Part shown: piece after piece, positions 47,441-58,997 of the stretch | Numbering within the stretch: the first letter of the stretch is position 1 | Layout: the number at the start of each line of letters is the position of its first letter | Assembly (NCBI GenBank): GCA_011037195.1 | Contig: JAAEAF010003391.1 | Coordinates: 1 to 64,000, forward strand | Direction of reading: 5' to 3' | DNA length: 64,000 bases | Source of the DNA: Triatoma infestans | Taxonomy: Eukaryota > Arthropoda > Insecta > Hemiptera > Reduviidae | The notes under the pieces: generated by a model | What the model was told of the DNA's origin: nothing | Database searches by the model: none | What the model saw: the letters and a program-made list of their open reading frames with translations, nothing else | Made by a program: the position numbers and the translations under genes

Positions 47441-47773
47441 ATCTAATTTTATTATTATTATTATTGTCACACTGTTTAAATTCGGATAATAAATAACAGT
47501 TGAAGTCTACGATGAATCTAATGCATTGCCAAAGTTCCAATTTGAACCGAAATCGATTGCCAGAAAGTCCGATTTATTTTTAACTAATTAAATTACGGAT
47601 TCACAAATGTACATTTTCAATTGTAGGTGTTATTTATAACTGAATATAATGTATGTTAGACTGTGAGATCATTAGAGAGAATGGTTTTAAGAGATAAACT
47701 GTTAGTATGTTAAAATCGGTATCATGGAAAAAGCACACAAACAGTAAGGGCTCTACAGCAAAGTAGAAGTTAG

Positions 47774-48259
47774 ATTGTAGATTGTACTGCTGTCACTTTG
47801 TTTATAGGAATCGAGCTTTCTCTTCCCGGACTATTGCACTGCGACCGGAAAGATCTATTGTGCCCCCCCGGAGCTTCCTTCAATTCACAGCCGACCTCCA
47901 AGCAGTGTTCTCTAGCTGCAGACAACACTGCCGATCACCAGACAGTGAGTTGTAGAGGCTCCTAGGAAGAGAAAATGTAAGTGCAGCATGCTGGATTCGA
48001 ATCCAGAACCTCCGCGTTGCTAGTCCAGCACGCTACCACTGAGCTAATCCCTTCCTTTTCCCTTGGCTTTAGCCAGTTAACTAGAGGCGGAGACCCTAGT
48101 TTGTGTACTGTGTTCGTCCTTGTCTGTGAAGTGTAGAGTGTATGTAGTTTAAGTATATTGTGTACTGTTATGATGAAGTGCATGGAGTACTGAGCTGTGG
48201 TAACCGGTGGGTTCGCTACTCCCCAAGTAACTGCATGCAATAGATACCCCTTGCGGGCA
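47774..48259 (-). mobile_element. Composite tRNA-Ala retroposon with 13-bp target duplication
   Basis: Flanked by AAGTAGAAGTTAG (47761-47773) and AAATAGAAGTTAG (48260-48272), one mismatch. Leader, tRNA-like block and body are complete. The 3' end carries an extra segment (TTTATAGGAATCGAGC) that recurs alone at 48361-48405. Confidence 0.8.
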
Positions 48260-48409
48260 AAATAGAAGTTAGTTAGCAAGAGAAAAATATAAAGAGTCAA
48301 ACAGGTTGAGTGATGAGAAGGTAGTAGATAGGTGGCTGACTGGTTGTAAACTGTCCTATATTGTACTGCTGCCATTCTGTTTATAGGAATCGAGCTATCT
48401 CTTCCTATT

Positions 48410-50020
48410 CTGCCCTTGGTGGGGTGCAACTAACTTTTGATTCATTTAATGTGCTTATCCGCTCTTTGGATTCCATTACATGAGTAATACCTATACGAAT
48501 CAATCGCATTAAGAGAATGTCTTGTAATTATCTCACATCCAATTTTTTAAATATATATTACTGCTACAGAAAAACTATAATATATAATGCGAGAGTAAAA
48601 TCCATATACAGTTGCCTAAACTGAACTCTATTGTGTAAAACTGGCAATTTTAGAATCACCTGTTTAAATGGAAAATTTCGAATCACCTGTGCCGATCCAC
48701 ATTATGCTGAAACAGTAGATATTAATGGCTACTATTCAAATGTCTTATATATATATTCACATGCTATATGATAATGAAGTTGAAGTTACAGAACAAATAG
48801 AATATTCCATTTAACTGTTTCATAATATGGATCTTAATCTCTTAAGACAAGGGATTCAGACGAGACTCTTGACTTGTGAAAAACTAACATAATCAAATAA
48901 TGCTTATAAATTAAATTGAAAATAAAGTAAATCATTTATTCGATGATTAAAGGATGGTGTTTTAATAATTTAAAAACCGTGATCATTGATAAGTTATTAC
49001 AGTAAATGAATAGAAAATTTCTGGGGTGTGTGATCTCTTAAAGTGGCTAAAATAAAAAATAAATAAATAAATAAAAGAAAAGAAACATTAAAACAGTAAC
49101 TATAGTAGATTTCTAAAATAATGATTTATTCACATAGATAGATAAATTCTAAGCTATTATTTATGGACATGGCGATAAATCGGATAGTACGGGACTTCTG
49201 GATCAATGAAAACTAAACGCTGAGTCAAATATATAGTTTCAGCTCGATTTATCTTTATAGTCATGTTATTATCGTCTCCTCCTATTTGCAATGGAGACAC
49301 ATTTAACTAAAGGATAATATGCTACATTTGTCTTCAGTTAATCAAATTGAAATTGTGAAAGGTATTAGTGTTTTATAAAATTTATATATTTTAGTAAATT
49401 CATTACAATATAATTTTAGTCCTTCTCGTAAATTAACAAGGTTTTTGTATTGAAAAACCATTCATAACAAATACCTAACTGATTTCGATATATTTATATG
49501 CAAATCAAAGAAGTAATATTTTTATAACAGAAAAATATTTAATAATTTTTAGATAATACATAGTTTTTATAATAGTTACTATGATCATTTAAACATTTTT
49601 AAATGTGGGTTTTTAAAGTGAATAATATATTTAGAGGTCCCTTGAATACGAAAAACAAATTTTGGGGGTAACTGTATCTGTGTGTGTTTGAGTATCTCAT
49701 AAAGTTTACAAATACAAACAAACAAATACCCCAGAAATTTTAATTTTTGATATTTCATTTATATACCACCATGAAATCAGAAATGAATGTTTTGGCCCAA
49801 AATTTAATTAACCGAAATTAGTAAGTAATTCGTTGCTGAATTCGTGATTTTTCTTGAAATGGCTTCAATGAATTTATTTAAATTTTGCATACAAACTAAA
49901 TTTCTTATAGGCACATCAAGTTTATTAGAGACATTTTTTTGTTTATCAGCAAAGTTGAATTCCTGAAGGTTTCTAAGATTTGACAATATTAAACAAACTT
50001 CCATTTCATATAAGTATTAT
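48410..50020. other. Non-coding; partial family A copy near 49640-49990
   Basis: AT-rich. The family A piece shares AACCGAAATTAGTAAG and TTTTTCTTGAAATGGC-type text. No gene seen. Confidence 0.35.
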
Positions 50021-50024
50021 AACT

Positions 50025-50880
50025 ATTATTCAAGGGAAGGGGAGGGCAAAACCCTACGCTATCCAAAGCCTCCCTGGGCCCTTATAGCTACCCCTAACGA
50101 ATAACAACTACTGGGTCTGGAACAAAAGTCCAGACCCAGGTTTCAGCCATCTAAGTTTCACCACAGACCGAACAAATCGGACCAAAACCTTAAAATGATA
50201 TAGCTTAAAATCCTCTACCGATATTCTATTCCGGCCGAGGGTGCTAAACCTAATCTCCTCACAGCCCAAACAATCCGTCATTAGATGCCTGACCCCTTTT
50301 GTTCACAAACTCTACAAAAGGGGTCAGGCATGAGTCCCACTGTGCAGAGATGTCTCCTTAAACCACAATGCCCAGTGAGGAAGCCAACCAGAAGCCTAAG
50401 AGAGATCCGTGAAATACATCGGATCCCGCTACTCAAAGTTCCGTCCGGATCCCCAATGAGCATCTTATTAGACTGCCGACAACCCACTGCACTCATCCAT
50501 AAGGATGGGTGCTGTTAGGTCATCCACGTCTGAAAGCCTGACAAACATGTGTTGCAAGACACACCAACAGCAGGCAATGAAAGGGAGAGAGTCGCCTAAT
50601 TTGGCAAACCTATTCACCTCCTCATTCCCAATGATTCTCATATGACCTGGAACCCAGATCAGAAGCACATCCTTCAATGAAGAAAGATCTTCCAGTCTTT
50701 TAGAACATTCCAACACCAATCTAGAAGTGAAGACACATGAGCTAAGCGCCTTCAACGCAGCCTGGCTGTCCGAGCAGATACATACATCTTTTAAATTAGT
50801 GTTACGCACCCTCTCATCCAAAATACAACAAATAATTGTGTAAATCTCAGCCTTGAAAGCGGCGGCCCCACTTACCAAGA
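50025..50880 (-). pseudogene. RNase-H LINE family X, copy 2
   Basis: Minus strand, 5'-truncated in RNase H. FKAEIYTIICC (glutamate), CICSDSQAALKAL (aspartate) and WVPGHMRIIGNEEVNRFAK (final motif, here N for D) are visible, then the zinc region DPFCRVC and the 3' region ending near TTATTATTC. The zinc region is interrupted by a new 16-bp hairpin. Shares the sequence of 53556-54534. Confidence 0.78.
50286..50330. repeat. Perfect 16-bp inverted repeat inside LINE copy 2
   Basis: TGCCTGACCCCTTTTG at 50286-50301 and its exact complement at 50315-50330, with a 13-base loop. The sister copy at 54212-54260 has only one arm followed by unrelated coding sequence. Confidence 0.9.
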
Positions 50881-51159
50881 GGAACTTTCATATAAGTAAC
50901 TGTACGTGTAGAATTCTAATGTCCATGTAACAGGAAGTATGACTTTGAGGCGCTGTGTAGTTACGTTCAGATAGATATGTACCCTATATCTATATCTATT
51001 TGTAATAATTAAGGTAACTTAGTCATTAGAATTGCAAGAATTGAAATAAGAAAAAGATGTGTGATTTTTAATTTCGTAAAAATTGCGTTACTGTCAAATT
51101 TTAGAAATTAAATCTTAAACCGAAAATTCAATTTTCCAAATCCTCTTGAGTATAGAAAA

Positions 51160-51745
51160 ATATCTGGTATAAAGTACAATCACACAACTTTCTCTTACTC
51201 GAAACTTAAAAACGATTTAAACAAGAAATATTCTCTAAAATTGCAACGTTACAATTGGGCTGATCATAAAAATGGTAGTGAGGATTTTCCTTGAATGTTT
51301 AAGCGGCTTTGTTATGTGGAACGCTCTATGTACAAAACCTTGTCCAAATTAAGAGTTTAACTCAGAGACCTTCCCCTCCACCTACTCCTCCCCCCTAAAA
51401 TCAATTATTTTTTCAGAAAAATGTAACAAATAAATGTGATACGTTTCTATTTTTTGTGCAACAAGCATTCCAAGTTTAAAGAAAATCATCATAATCGTTT
51501 TCGAGAAAATTCCAAAAAAAAACATATTCTGCAAAATCGCAGAATGTTTATGATGGTAAACCATATGTTATACTGAAGTGGTTCTTTGTAGAAAAGCATA
51601 ACACTACACTTCCCTCAGGACACGCACGCATTGACAGACAGACATTCGCTAATTCAGGGGACCAGACTTATGTAGACACTTCGTATTTAGGGGACTTTGA
51701 AATATGTATTTCCGGTGAAAACTCAATTTCGAAAATCTGGCACGG
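51160..51745 (-). repeat. Repeat family A copy
   Basis: Starts AAAATATCTGGTATAAAGTAC and runs to ATTTCCGGTGAAAACTC; the terminal hairpin is missing. Confidence 0.6.
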
Positions 51746-51772
51746 AGAAAGTCAATTTGTTTCGTGAATGGT

Positions 51773-52214
51773 ATGCCCGCAAGGGGTATCTGTTGCATGC
51801 AGTTACTTGGGTAGTAGCGACCCCAAGGGTTTAACACAGCTCAGTACTTCATGCACTTCGTCAGAACAGTACACGATACACTTGAAGTACCTACACTCTA
51901 TACTTTACAGATAAGGACAAACACAGTACATTAACTAGGGTCTCCGTCCCTAGTTAACTGGCGTAAGCCAAGGGAGAAGGAAGGGATTAGCTCAGTGGTA
52001 GCGCGCTGGAATAGCAACGCGGAATTCAAATCCAGCATGGTGCCCTTAGATTTTCTCTTCCTTTGATCCTCTACAACACACTGTACGGTGATGAGCAGTG
52101 TTGTCTATAGCCAGAGAACGCTGCTAGGAGGCCGGCAGCGCACTGAGAATGCTCCGGGGGCACAATTCTTTCAGATAGCAGTGCTATAATCCCCTACAAC
52201 AATCTACAAATCTA
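51773..52214 (+). mobile_element. Composite tRNA-Ala retroposon, complete
   Basis: Flanked by GTGAATGGT (51764-51772) and GTGAATAGT (52215-52223). Leader starts ATGCCCGCAAGGGG. Box A GGGATTAGCTCAGTGGTAGC is intact. About ten bases are missing before box B (GGAATTCAAATCC). Body and CAACAATCTACAAATCT tail are present. Confidence 0.8.
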
Positions 52215-53513
52215 GTGAATAGTTTGTATGTTTGCATGTAACAATTTGTTATAGTGTAGTATTTGGTTCTGATACTACCATGAAGAAGTCAGGGCTAAAC
52301 ATCATGTTTATAACAAACGTGTTTTACTTAACCAAAAAAAATAAAATACTCTGGGCGCAACTGCCCATCGAGAGCCTTCCAGATGATGATTATGGAGGGG
52401 GTTGATCTGTCGCATTTCTCCCTCGCCCAGTTTTTGATATTCATGACAAGAAACTATTATGTAGTTTGCAAAAATATGTGATATTTTTAATTCTTTTAAA
52501 TTATTTCTTTAACCAATTTCTTGCTTGGTGAATTTCTTTTAACCAATGAAAGTGCTCAATTCAGAAGGTGCTCATAGGCCAACCAAAATACAAAAATGAG
52601 AAGCCCAATGCTGAGAGATAGCACTCATTATCCTTAACAAAGAAATAGTAAATATAATTTTCATAAATACTTTATGTACTCGAGTAATTCAGGAAATCAT
52701 ATTTTCTTAGATGTTAAATATTTTGCACTCTCTCTTTGCCTGGATTTTCTTTTTCCTTATACTTCCTTCGTTTACCTTTCAAGAGTAATCTGATGATCAG
52801 CAAAAGACAAAAGTAATATATTTAATTATCTTTATTTTTCAAAGAAAGAAATCCTAGACATTTTTTGTGTGTGATTTTTTTGGTTGTTGTTATGAATTTT
52901 ATGAGAATTAAAATCTTCTAGGAAATGAAATGAAAAAAAAAGAAACCTTAATAATTTTAATTTATCAAATTTCACTAAAAAGAAGAAGAACAAAAAAAAA
53001 AAAAATGAAGCAAACAAACAAAAGACAAAGTTGAACTCTTTTTAAAATCTTTTGTTACAAAGAAATGTAACATAAATAAAGTAAGAGGAAACTGTTGGAC
53101 TAGTGTGCTTTGTGGTTTACACGTACTACTCTTCTAAGTTGCAAACATTTAAGTTTTTCTCTCTCTCTGTAGAAGATTTTCTTTTAAAGATATTAACTAG
53201 AAAATAAGAGTAGAGTTCAACATTTCTAACATAAAATGTTTATTAGTTTAATAAAGAAAAGATTTAGTTTTTATATTTTGGTAAATACAAAGATGCACAT
53301 TGATTTATTGTAGTTGATAAGAAGAAGTAATTTTGCGATCATGTCAAATATTCAAAGTCGAAGTCCTTCAACGATAAAGGATTTATTTACTTTGCTGACT
53401 TGATTTTTTCATAATCGTGGAATAAATTACCAAACTTGATCTGCCTGAGGTGTAGATGTATTAGACAGGTAGATGGAAGGGAGTACTTGTTATTTTAGCG
53501 TGAAAACTATGTA
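52215..53513. other. Non-coding; no gene seen
   Basis: 52262-52320 shares CATGAAGAAGTC, GGGCTAAACATC and TTTATAACAAAC text with 23870-23935 (inverted). The rest is AT-rich. Confidence 0.35.
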
Positions 53514-53555
53514 TTGGAATTTTTATTCTTCATTGTGTTATCCAGGATTAAAGTG

Positions 53556-54534
53556 AGTGGAGTTGTATGGAACTATGTATTGGAATTGTAGGTAGGTCTG
53601 GGGCTGCCGTCTATTTTGAGACGGGAGATCATTTGGTAGCGCCTCTTGGTGAGTGGGCCACCGTTTTCCAGGCTGAGGTTTATGCAATTCTTTGCTGTAT
53701 TTTGGATGAGAGGGTGCGTAACACTAATTTAAAAGGTGTTTGTATCTGCTCGGATAGCCAGGCTGCGTTGAAGGCGCTTAATTCATGTGTCTTCACTTCC
53801 AGATTGGTGTTGGAATGTTCTAGAAGACTGGAAGATCTTTCTTTATTAAAGGATGTGCTTCTGGTCTGGGTTCCAGGTCATATGGGAATTTTTGGGAATG
53901 AGGAGGTGGAATTTTTGGGCTGAGGTTTGCCAAATTAGGTGCCTCTCTCCCTTTCATTGGTCCAGAGCCTGCTGTTGGTGTGTCTTCTGACACATGTTTG
54001 TCGGGCTTTCAGACGTGGATGACCTCACAGCACTCATCCTTATGGATGAGTGCAGTGGGTTGTCGGCAGTCTAAAATGCTCATTGGGGGCCCGGGCGGAG
54101 CTTTGAGCAGTGGGGTCCGATGTCTTTCACGGACCTCCCTCAGGTATCTGGTTGGATTCCTCACTGGGCATTGTGGTTTAAGGAGGCATCTCTATATAAT
54201 GGGACTTGTGCCTGATCCCTTTTGTAGAGTTTGTGAAACTGAGGAGGAAACACCCATGCATCTGATGACGAATTGTTTGGGTTGTGAGGAGATTAGGTTT
54301 AGGAACTTCGGCCGGAATAGGATGTCGGTAGAGGATCTTAAGCTGTGTCCTTTTAAGGTTTTGGTCCGATTTGTTCGGTCTGTTGTGAAACTTAGATGGT
54401 TGAATCCTGGGCCTGGATTTGTATTCTAGTCCCAGTGGTTGTTATTCTTTAGGGGTAGCTATATGGGCCCTGGGGGGCTTTGGATAGCGTAGGGTTTTGC
54501 CCTCCCCTTTCGCGAATAATAATAATAATGTATT
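53556..54534 (+). mobile_element. RNase-H LINE family X, copy 3, with 42-bp target duplication
   Basis: 5'-truncated inside RNase H. 53567-53923 reads AEVYAILCCIL, CICSDSQAALKAL and VWVPGHMGIFGNEEV. 53980-54429 reads on through a Cx2C zinc region (DPFCRVCETEEETPMHLMTNC). The 3' region ends in AATAATAATAATAATG. The flanks 53514-53555 and 54535-54576 are identical over 42 bases. RNase H plus a trinucleotide tail points to the I clade. Near 53920 a frameshift separates the two parts. Confidence 0.85.
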
Positions 54535-54922
54535 TTGGAATTTTTATTCTTCATTGTGTTATCCAGGATTAAAGTGCCTGGAGTTGGATTTGCAAGAAGC
54601 ATCTGGCGTGAAAGTGATCGGTATGAGATGAACTTATTGCTTGAGGTATCCACAGTAATCCTTCGTGTCATACGAAGTCAAACGCTGTAGAGAAATGTTA
54701 AAAAGGAATAGTATTGCTTCAGCTCAAGGGAGATAGCATCTACGACGCGATGTTCCTGATGGGTACTGGAACGGACCACTCTGAAAACCAAACTGGTGAT
54801 GTGGGCTAATTTGAAGGGTCCTAGAATTGATAAGTGACGATAAAGAAGAATTTTTTTCTGTAACTTTTCCGAAAAATAGGAAGAAGGCTAATGGGACGAT
54901 TATTTGGTTTATTACAACAGTA

Positions 54923-55675
54923 GTTTGTAGATTGCTGTAGGGGATTATTGCACTGCGATCTGAAAGATCTATAGTACCACCGGGAGCCTTCTCAGTGCAT
55001 TGCCGGCCTGGAAGCAGTGTTCACTAGCAACATTGCCCATCACCGGACAGAGGGTTGTAGAGGCTCCTAGTGTAATGGCATCCAGCAGAGAGAAGAGAGG
55101 CTCTCTCTGGTTAACAGAGACTACTCTCTGACTTAGGCAGGCTAGAGTGGGAGAACCTTGTATATAAGCCAGTGAGAATCTATCTAGAGGATATCTATCA
55201 GATTCAACCATACATCGCATCGAGTCATATCTCTACACCCACCTTTTATTCTATCAAAATAATTATAAAGTCCAGTGCAGTTAGTGTAAACTTATAGCTA
55301 CATTATAACAGTGATTTCATATCTCGTTCATTCAATCAAACCTAATTTCTCTACTCAACAACTCCATTATACTAGGAAGAGAAAATCTAAGGTTAGCATG
55401 CTGGATTCGAATCCGGGACCTCCGCGTTGCTAAACCAGCGCGCTACCACTGAGCTAATCCCTTCCTTCTCCCTTGGTTTACGCCAATTAGTAGGGACGGA
55501 GACCCTAGGTTGTGTACTGTGTTTGTCCTTGTCTGTAAAGTGTAGAGTGTATGTAAGTTAAAGTGTATCGTTTACTGTTCTGACGAAGTTCATGGAGTAC
55601 TGAGCTTTGGTAACCCATGAGGTCGCTATTCTGCGTCCTAAGTAACTGCATGCAACTATCCCTTGCGGACATATT
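54923..55675 (-). mobile_element. Composite tRNA-Ala retroposon carrying a nested solo LTR
   Basis: Flanked by ATTACAACAGTA (54911-54922) and ATTACAACTGTA (55676-55687). All parts are present in the order expected, but 301 bp plus a duplicated CTAG sit inside the CTCCTAGGAAG block of the body. The tRNA-like block (GATTCGAATCC, GCTCAGTGGTAGCGCG on the minus strand) is well kept. Confidence 0.82.
55071..55371 (+). mobile_element. Solo LTR nested in the retroposon, CTAG target duplication
   Basis: Begins TGTAATGG and ends CCATTATA, flanked by CTAG (55067-55070, 55372-55375); removing it restores the retroposon text. A TATA box TATATAAG lies at 55161-55168. Sequence differs from the 25970-26595 LTR but the end pattern (TGTAA...TTATA) and target are the same. 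Confidence 0.75.
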
Positions 55676-55837
55676 ATTACAACTGTAATAAAAAGTAATA
55701 AAAATTATATTAATTAACTTTTAATTGCTAAATTATATATTTTCAAATAAATAGTTAATAAATATATTTTGATTGCATATAGATATCTAAAGATATATAC
55801 GGCTCAATATTATCTCTAAATAATAGTGGGTTATATG

Positions 55838-56042
55838 TTATGATAGTGCATCATAGTTGAGGCATCTTTGTACTTGGCAAATTGTGTGTTCTGAATATGG
55901 AATGTGTATATTGCCAGTTCTGGTAGTGTTCTTATAAAGGTTGGTATACACATTGTCTGCTGGTTTTAGGACCTCATAGTCACGTATTCTCTGATATAGC
56001 CTGTCTTGTACTACTTTGTCAACTTGCCCTGTATACAGCTTT
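55838..56042 (-). other. Open stretch of unknown coding nature
   Basis: About 67 codons open to the stop at 55838-55840, containing DRLYQRIRDYEVLKP and NTTRTGNIHIPYSEH. No start was identified and no family is recognised; it reads like real protein rather than random AT-rich translation. Could be an exon or a decayed element. Confidence 0.25.
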
Positions 56043-56459
56043 CACTATATTCCAGCGACTATTCACTATGGGATGATGTTAGTCACTATGTATGAATTGT
56101 CAGTTTTCTATTACTGGCTTAATAGTTTCTTTTTTTGATAGTCCTTACCAGTAGTATGGAAACAGTGCTAAAAAATAAAAAATAAACAACGTTCTTTCAC
56201 ATTGTTTTCAACATTAAATTAAATGTAAATTAATAGTTTTTATAATTATATCGATCACGGAATGGATAGTGAATCCTATAAGATTGCTGAAACCTAAGGA
56301 ATAATAATTACAATGGATGAGTTTGATGATGATAGGATTGCTATAAGACAAAAGATAATATTTCTTACCATAAGTTGGACGGTTGCCATTGTCCAAGGTA
56401 CTTCCTTTTCTCCTATATTTCCTATCCTCGCTGGCGTCCTACAAGGGTAGCATATGTGC

Positions 56460-56895
56460 TCTTTTTTTATGCTTCACAGTATACAGAATATATGGTGCTG
56501 CCAAAAACCACTTACCTGTATGGCATTCAGTCCAAAATCCTGTGCACCATCGTCAATGCTCTCTTCTACGTCTCTAACCTTACTATCCACCACATTGATC
56601 TAAAAATTCCCTTTGTCTCCGGTTTAACTAAATCCCATCTATCTGAAATTACTTTCCAAATTATGTTCTCATTCAAATTCCTTAATCTAAACTCCTTGTA
56701 ATTTCACTTTCTTCACAGATCTGCCAATTCGACTGAGCGTCAATGGCCATCTGAATACATCGCAACGGCTGTCTTGAGATACACGCTTCTTCAAACCACG
56801 GTCTGCGCACAATTCTATTTTCATATTTTTTTTTTTTTCCTTCTTGCATAATGTTATGCTGTCGTGCAAATCTTAAATAAAAAATAATAATAATA
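56460..56895 (+). pseudogene. Jockey-type LINE, C-terminal remnant and 3' end
   Basis: Contains YGAAKNHLPVWHSVQNPV and, in another frame, FYVSNLTIHHIDLKIPFVSGLTK, matching the VSNMTLHTDLQIPFVYDLT text of the copy at 27171-27900, so the same or a sister family. A 3' region and an AATAATAATAAT tail follow at 56880-56895. Confidence 0.65.
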
Positions 56896-56904
56896 AACAT
56901 TAGA

Positions 56905-58170
56905 CGGTATTATTATTTTTTCTTTTTTCTTTAGCGCATCAGCTGCTAAGGCTATTTGCGCTTTACTTAAGGACTTTTGGGTCTGCTCATATATTCAATC
57001 ATATATATATTTTTTTTTTATCCAGTATGTCATATCCACATACACATACATTCATACTGACCATTCATACTCGTGTCGGGGCGCCAAACTTTAAATATAA
57101 TGATATCTTTTTATTTCTTTTAAATATACGAGCACACTTCCCATTTTTTTTTCAGAATCATCTTTCAGAGATTCTTCAAGTAGGCTTTCAGTGCTATATT
57201 TTTTTCTTATATTCAGTAACACATAACATTTTCTTAAGAAATACCGAAATGTTAGTGCATATGATTTGCATTGAGGACATAAAGGTTTGCGTTTGCTTAA
57301 CAGCATATATGAATGCGTTATTCTAGTATGTCCTATTTTGAGTCTCGTTAAGACTACTGATTCTTTCCTGGTAAAAGCAATGTGTCTATCGTATTTATAT
57401 TTGGCCTTATATGTCTTAGTTGTGTATCCGTTTAAATATTTTTGTTTTTATTGCATTTATTTGGTCCTCTATCCTAATTTCCCGGTCATGGTTCTGTCTA
57501 TTTTGAGCCGCTTGCTTGGCCACTTTATCGGCAAATTCATTACCGCGAATACCTACATGACCTGTTATCCACATAATTGCTATTTCACATTGGCCTTGTA
57601 GCGTGTTATAGTTTTCTGTTACACGTTTGACTAAAGGATCTTCGCTGAATACATTGGTAAGACTTCTTGTGGAACTTAGAGAATCAATACAGATAAAAGC
57701 ATTTTTTATTTTATTATCTCTGCATATCTGAATTGTATCATGGCTCGCTAACAGTTCAGCTGTAAAGATACTAGCAAAATTTGGTAGGTTTTGCGATATT
57801 ATTAGTTTGTCTTCTGTTACACTTGCGTAAACCTACTCCATTTCCCATCTTAGATCCGTCAGTATATAAAACAATTCTATCATTATATATATCAATTTCT
57901 TCAAAAAATCTCTGTCTAACTTCTAAATCACTGACGTTTCCAGATTTTCCATGGACAGCCATACAGGTAATAAATTCTATTTTTTCATATACCATGGCAT
58001 AATAGTACCAATAGTACATTCTATAACTTTCCTTTTTAAAAGTTCATTTTCTCCTCGTAATAATTCTCTACCTAATTTGTGTTTAATAATATCTCAGTTA
58101 TTTCTTGTTATCATTGTTATTGCTGCTTAATTCCATCATTTCAATCAACGCCCAATATTTCTTTAATTTT
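56905..58170 (-). pseudogene. LINE (I-type) with nearly intact RNase H
   Basis: Minus strand. RNase H motifs in order: IVLYTDGSKMGNGVG (aspartate), FTAELLASHD (glutamate), AFICIDSLSSTRS (aspartate) and WITGHVGIRGNEFADKVAK (His, Asp), so every catalytic residue survives. A frameshift lies near 57790, between the first two. Downstream is a CPQC zinc-type C-terminus (about 57091-57290) with LNIRKKYSTESLLEESL. The 3' end has CAGCTGATGCGCTAAAG and an AATAATAAT tail. The reverse transcriptase is missing. Confidence 0.8.
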
Positions 58171-58997
58171 TCCTCTTTTTTTGTAGGGATTGATATACAA
58201 AAATTATATATTTGTATAATTGACATTCAGATTGTGGTGGACAAAACTAGGTCAATTGTTAAAAAGCTGAAGTCTTAAAGAATTATAATAAGGAAATACT
58301 GTTAGGAAAATGTACTAGGGTGTCTCTTTTAAGTAGTACAACAGGTAAAACAACAATTATCAGGTTAAATTTTTAATGTTTTCCCTTTCGTATAAATAGA
58401 ACGGAAACTTAATGTTAATAAGTCTTAATTGGACTAATAATCTTAATTTTTCAATATGAATATTAAATTTAACGAATATCTTTCTACTGCTGAGATTGCT
58501 AATTAATTTAAAGTTGGCGTTAAATCTAGAATAAATTTTAGATTTCTAATCTAGAATCCAAAACATTATTATTATTATTATTATTATTAATAATAATAAT
58601 AGTAATAATAGTGTTTATTAAGAAAAATGTTACATTAAATTACATTTTTTCCATTTTTTTTTTTTTTTACAAACAGCACAATGCATGAACCTTGGTTCAT
58701 CTGCAGAGTTGCAATATATACATTTGATAAAAGAGATTAATATCTAAAAATTAAATTCCTCCACCAAAAATTTTCTATATTTAAAACCAGATAGGTGATG
58801 CTGGGCATAACTTTTCCCAGTCCTGCCCAATAGGTAACATTATTAGTTCAGTCCGTGAGAGCACATCCCTTCCAAAAATTCCCCGCCTAATATCTTTTAA
58901 TATGGGACACACAGCCACATAGTGATATGTGTCCTCCGATTCTTTCCTGTTGCATAAGGAACATTGATGTGCCTCAAAGGGGCCGACTCACATTACA

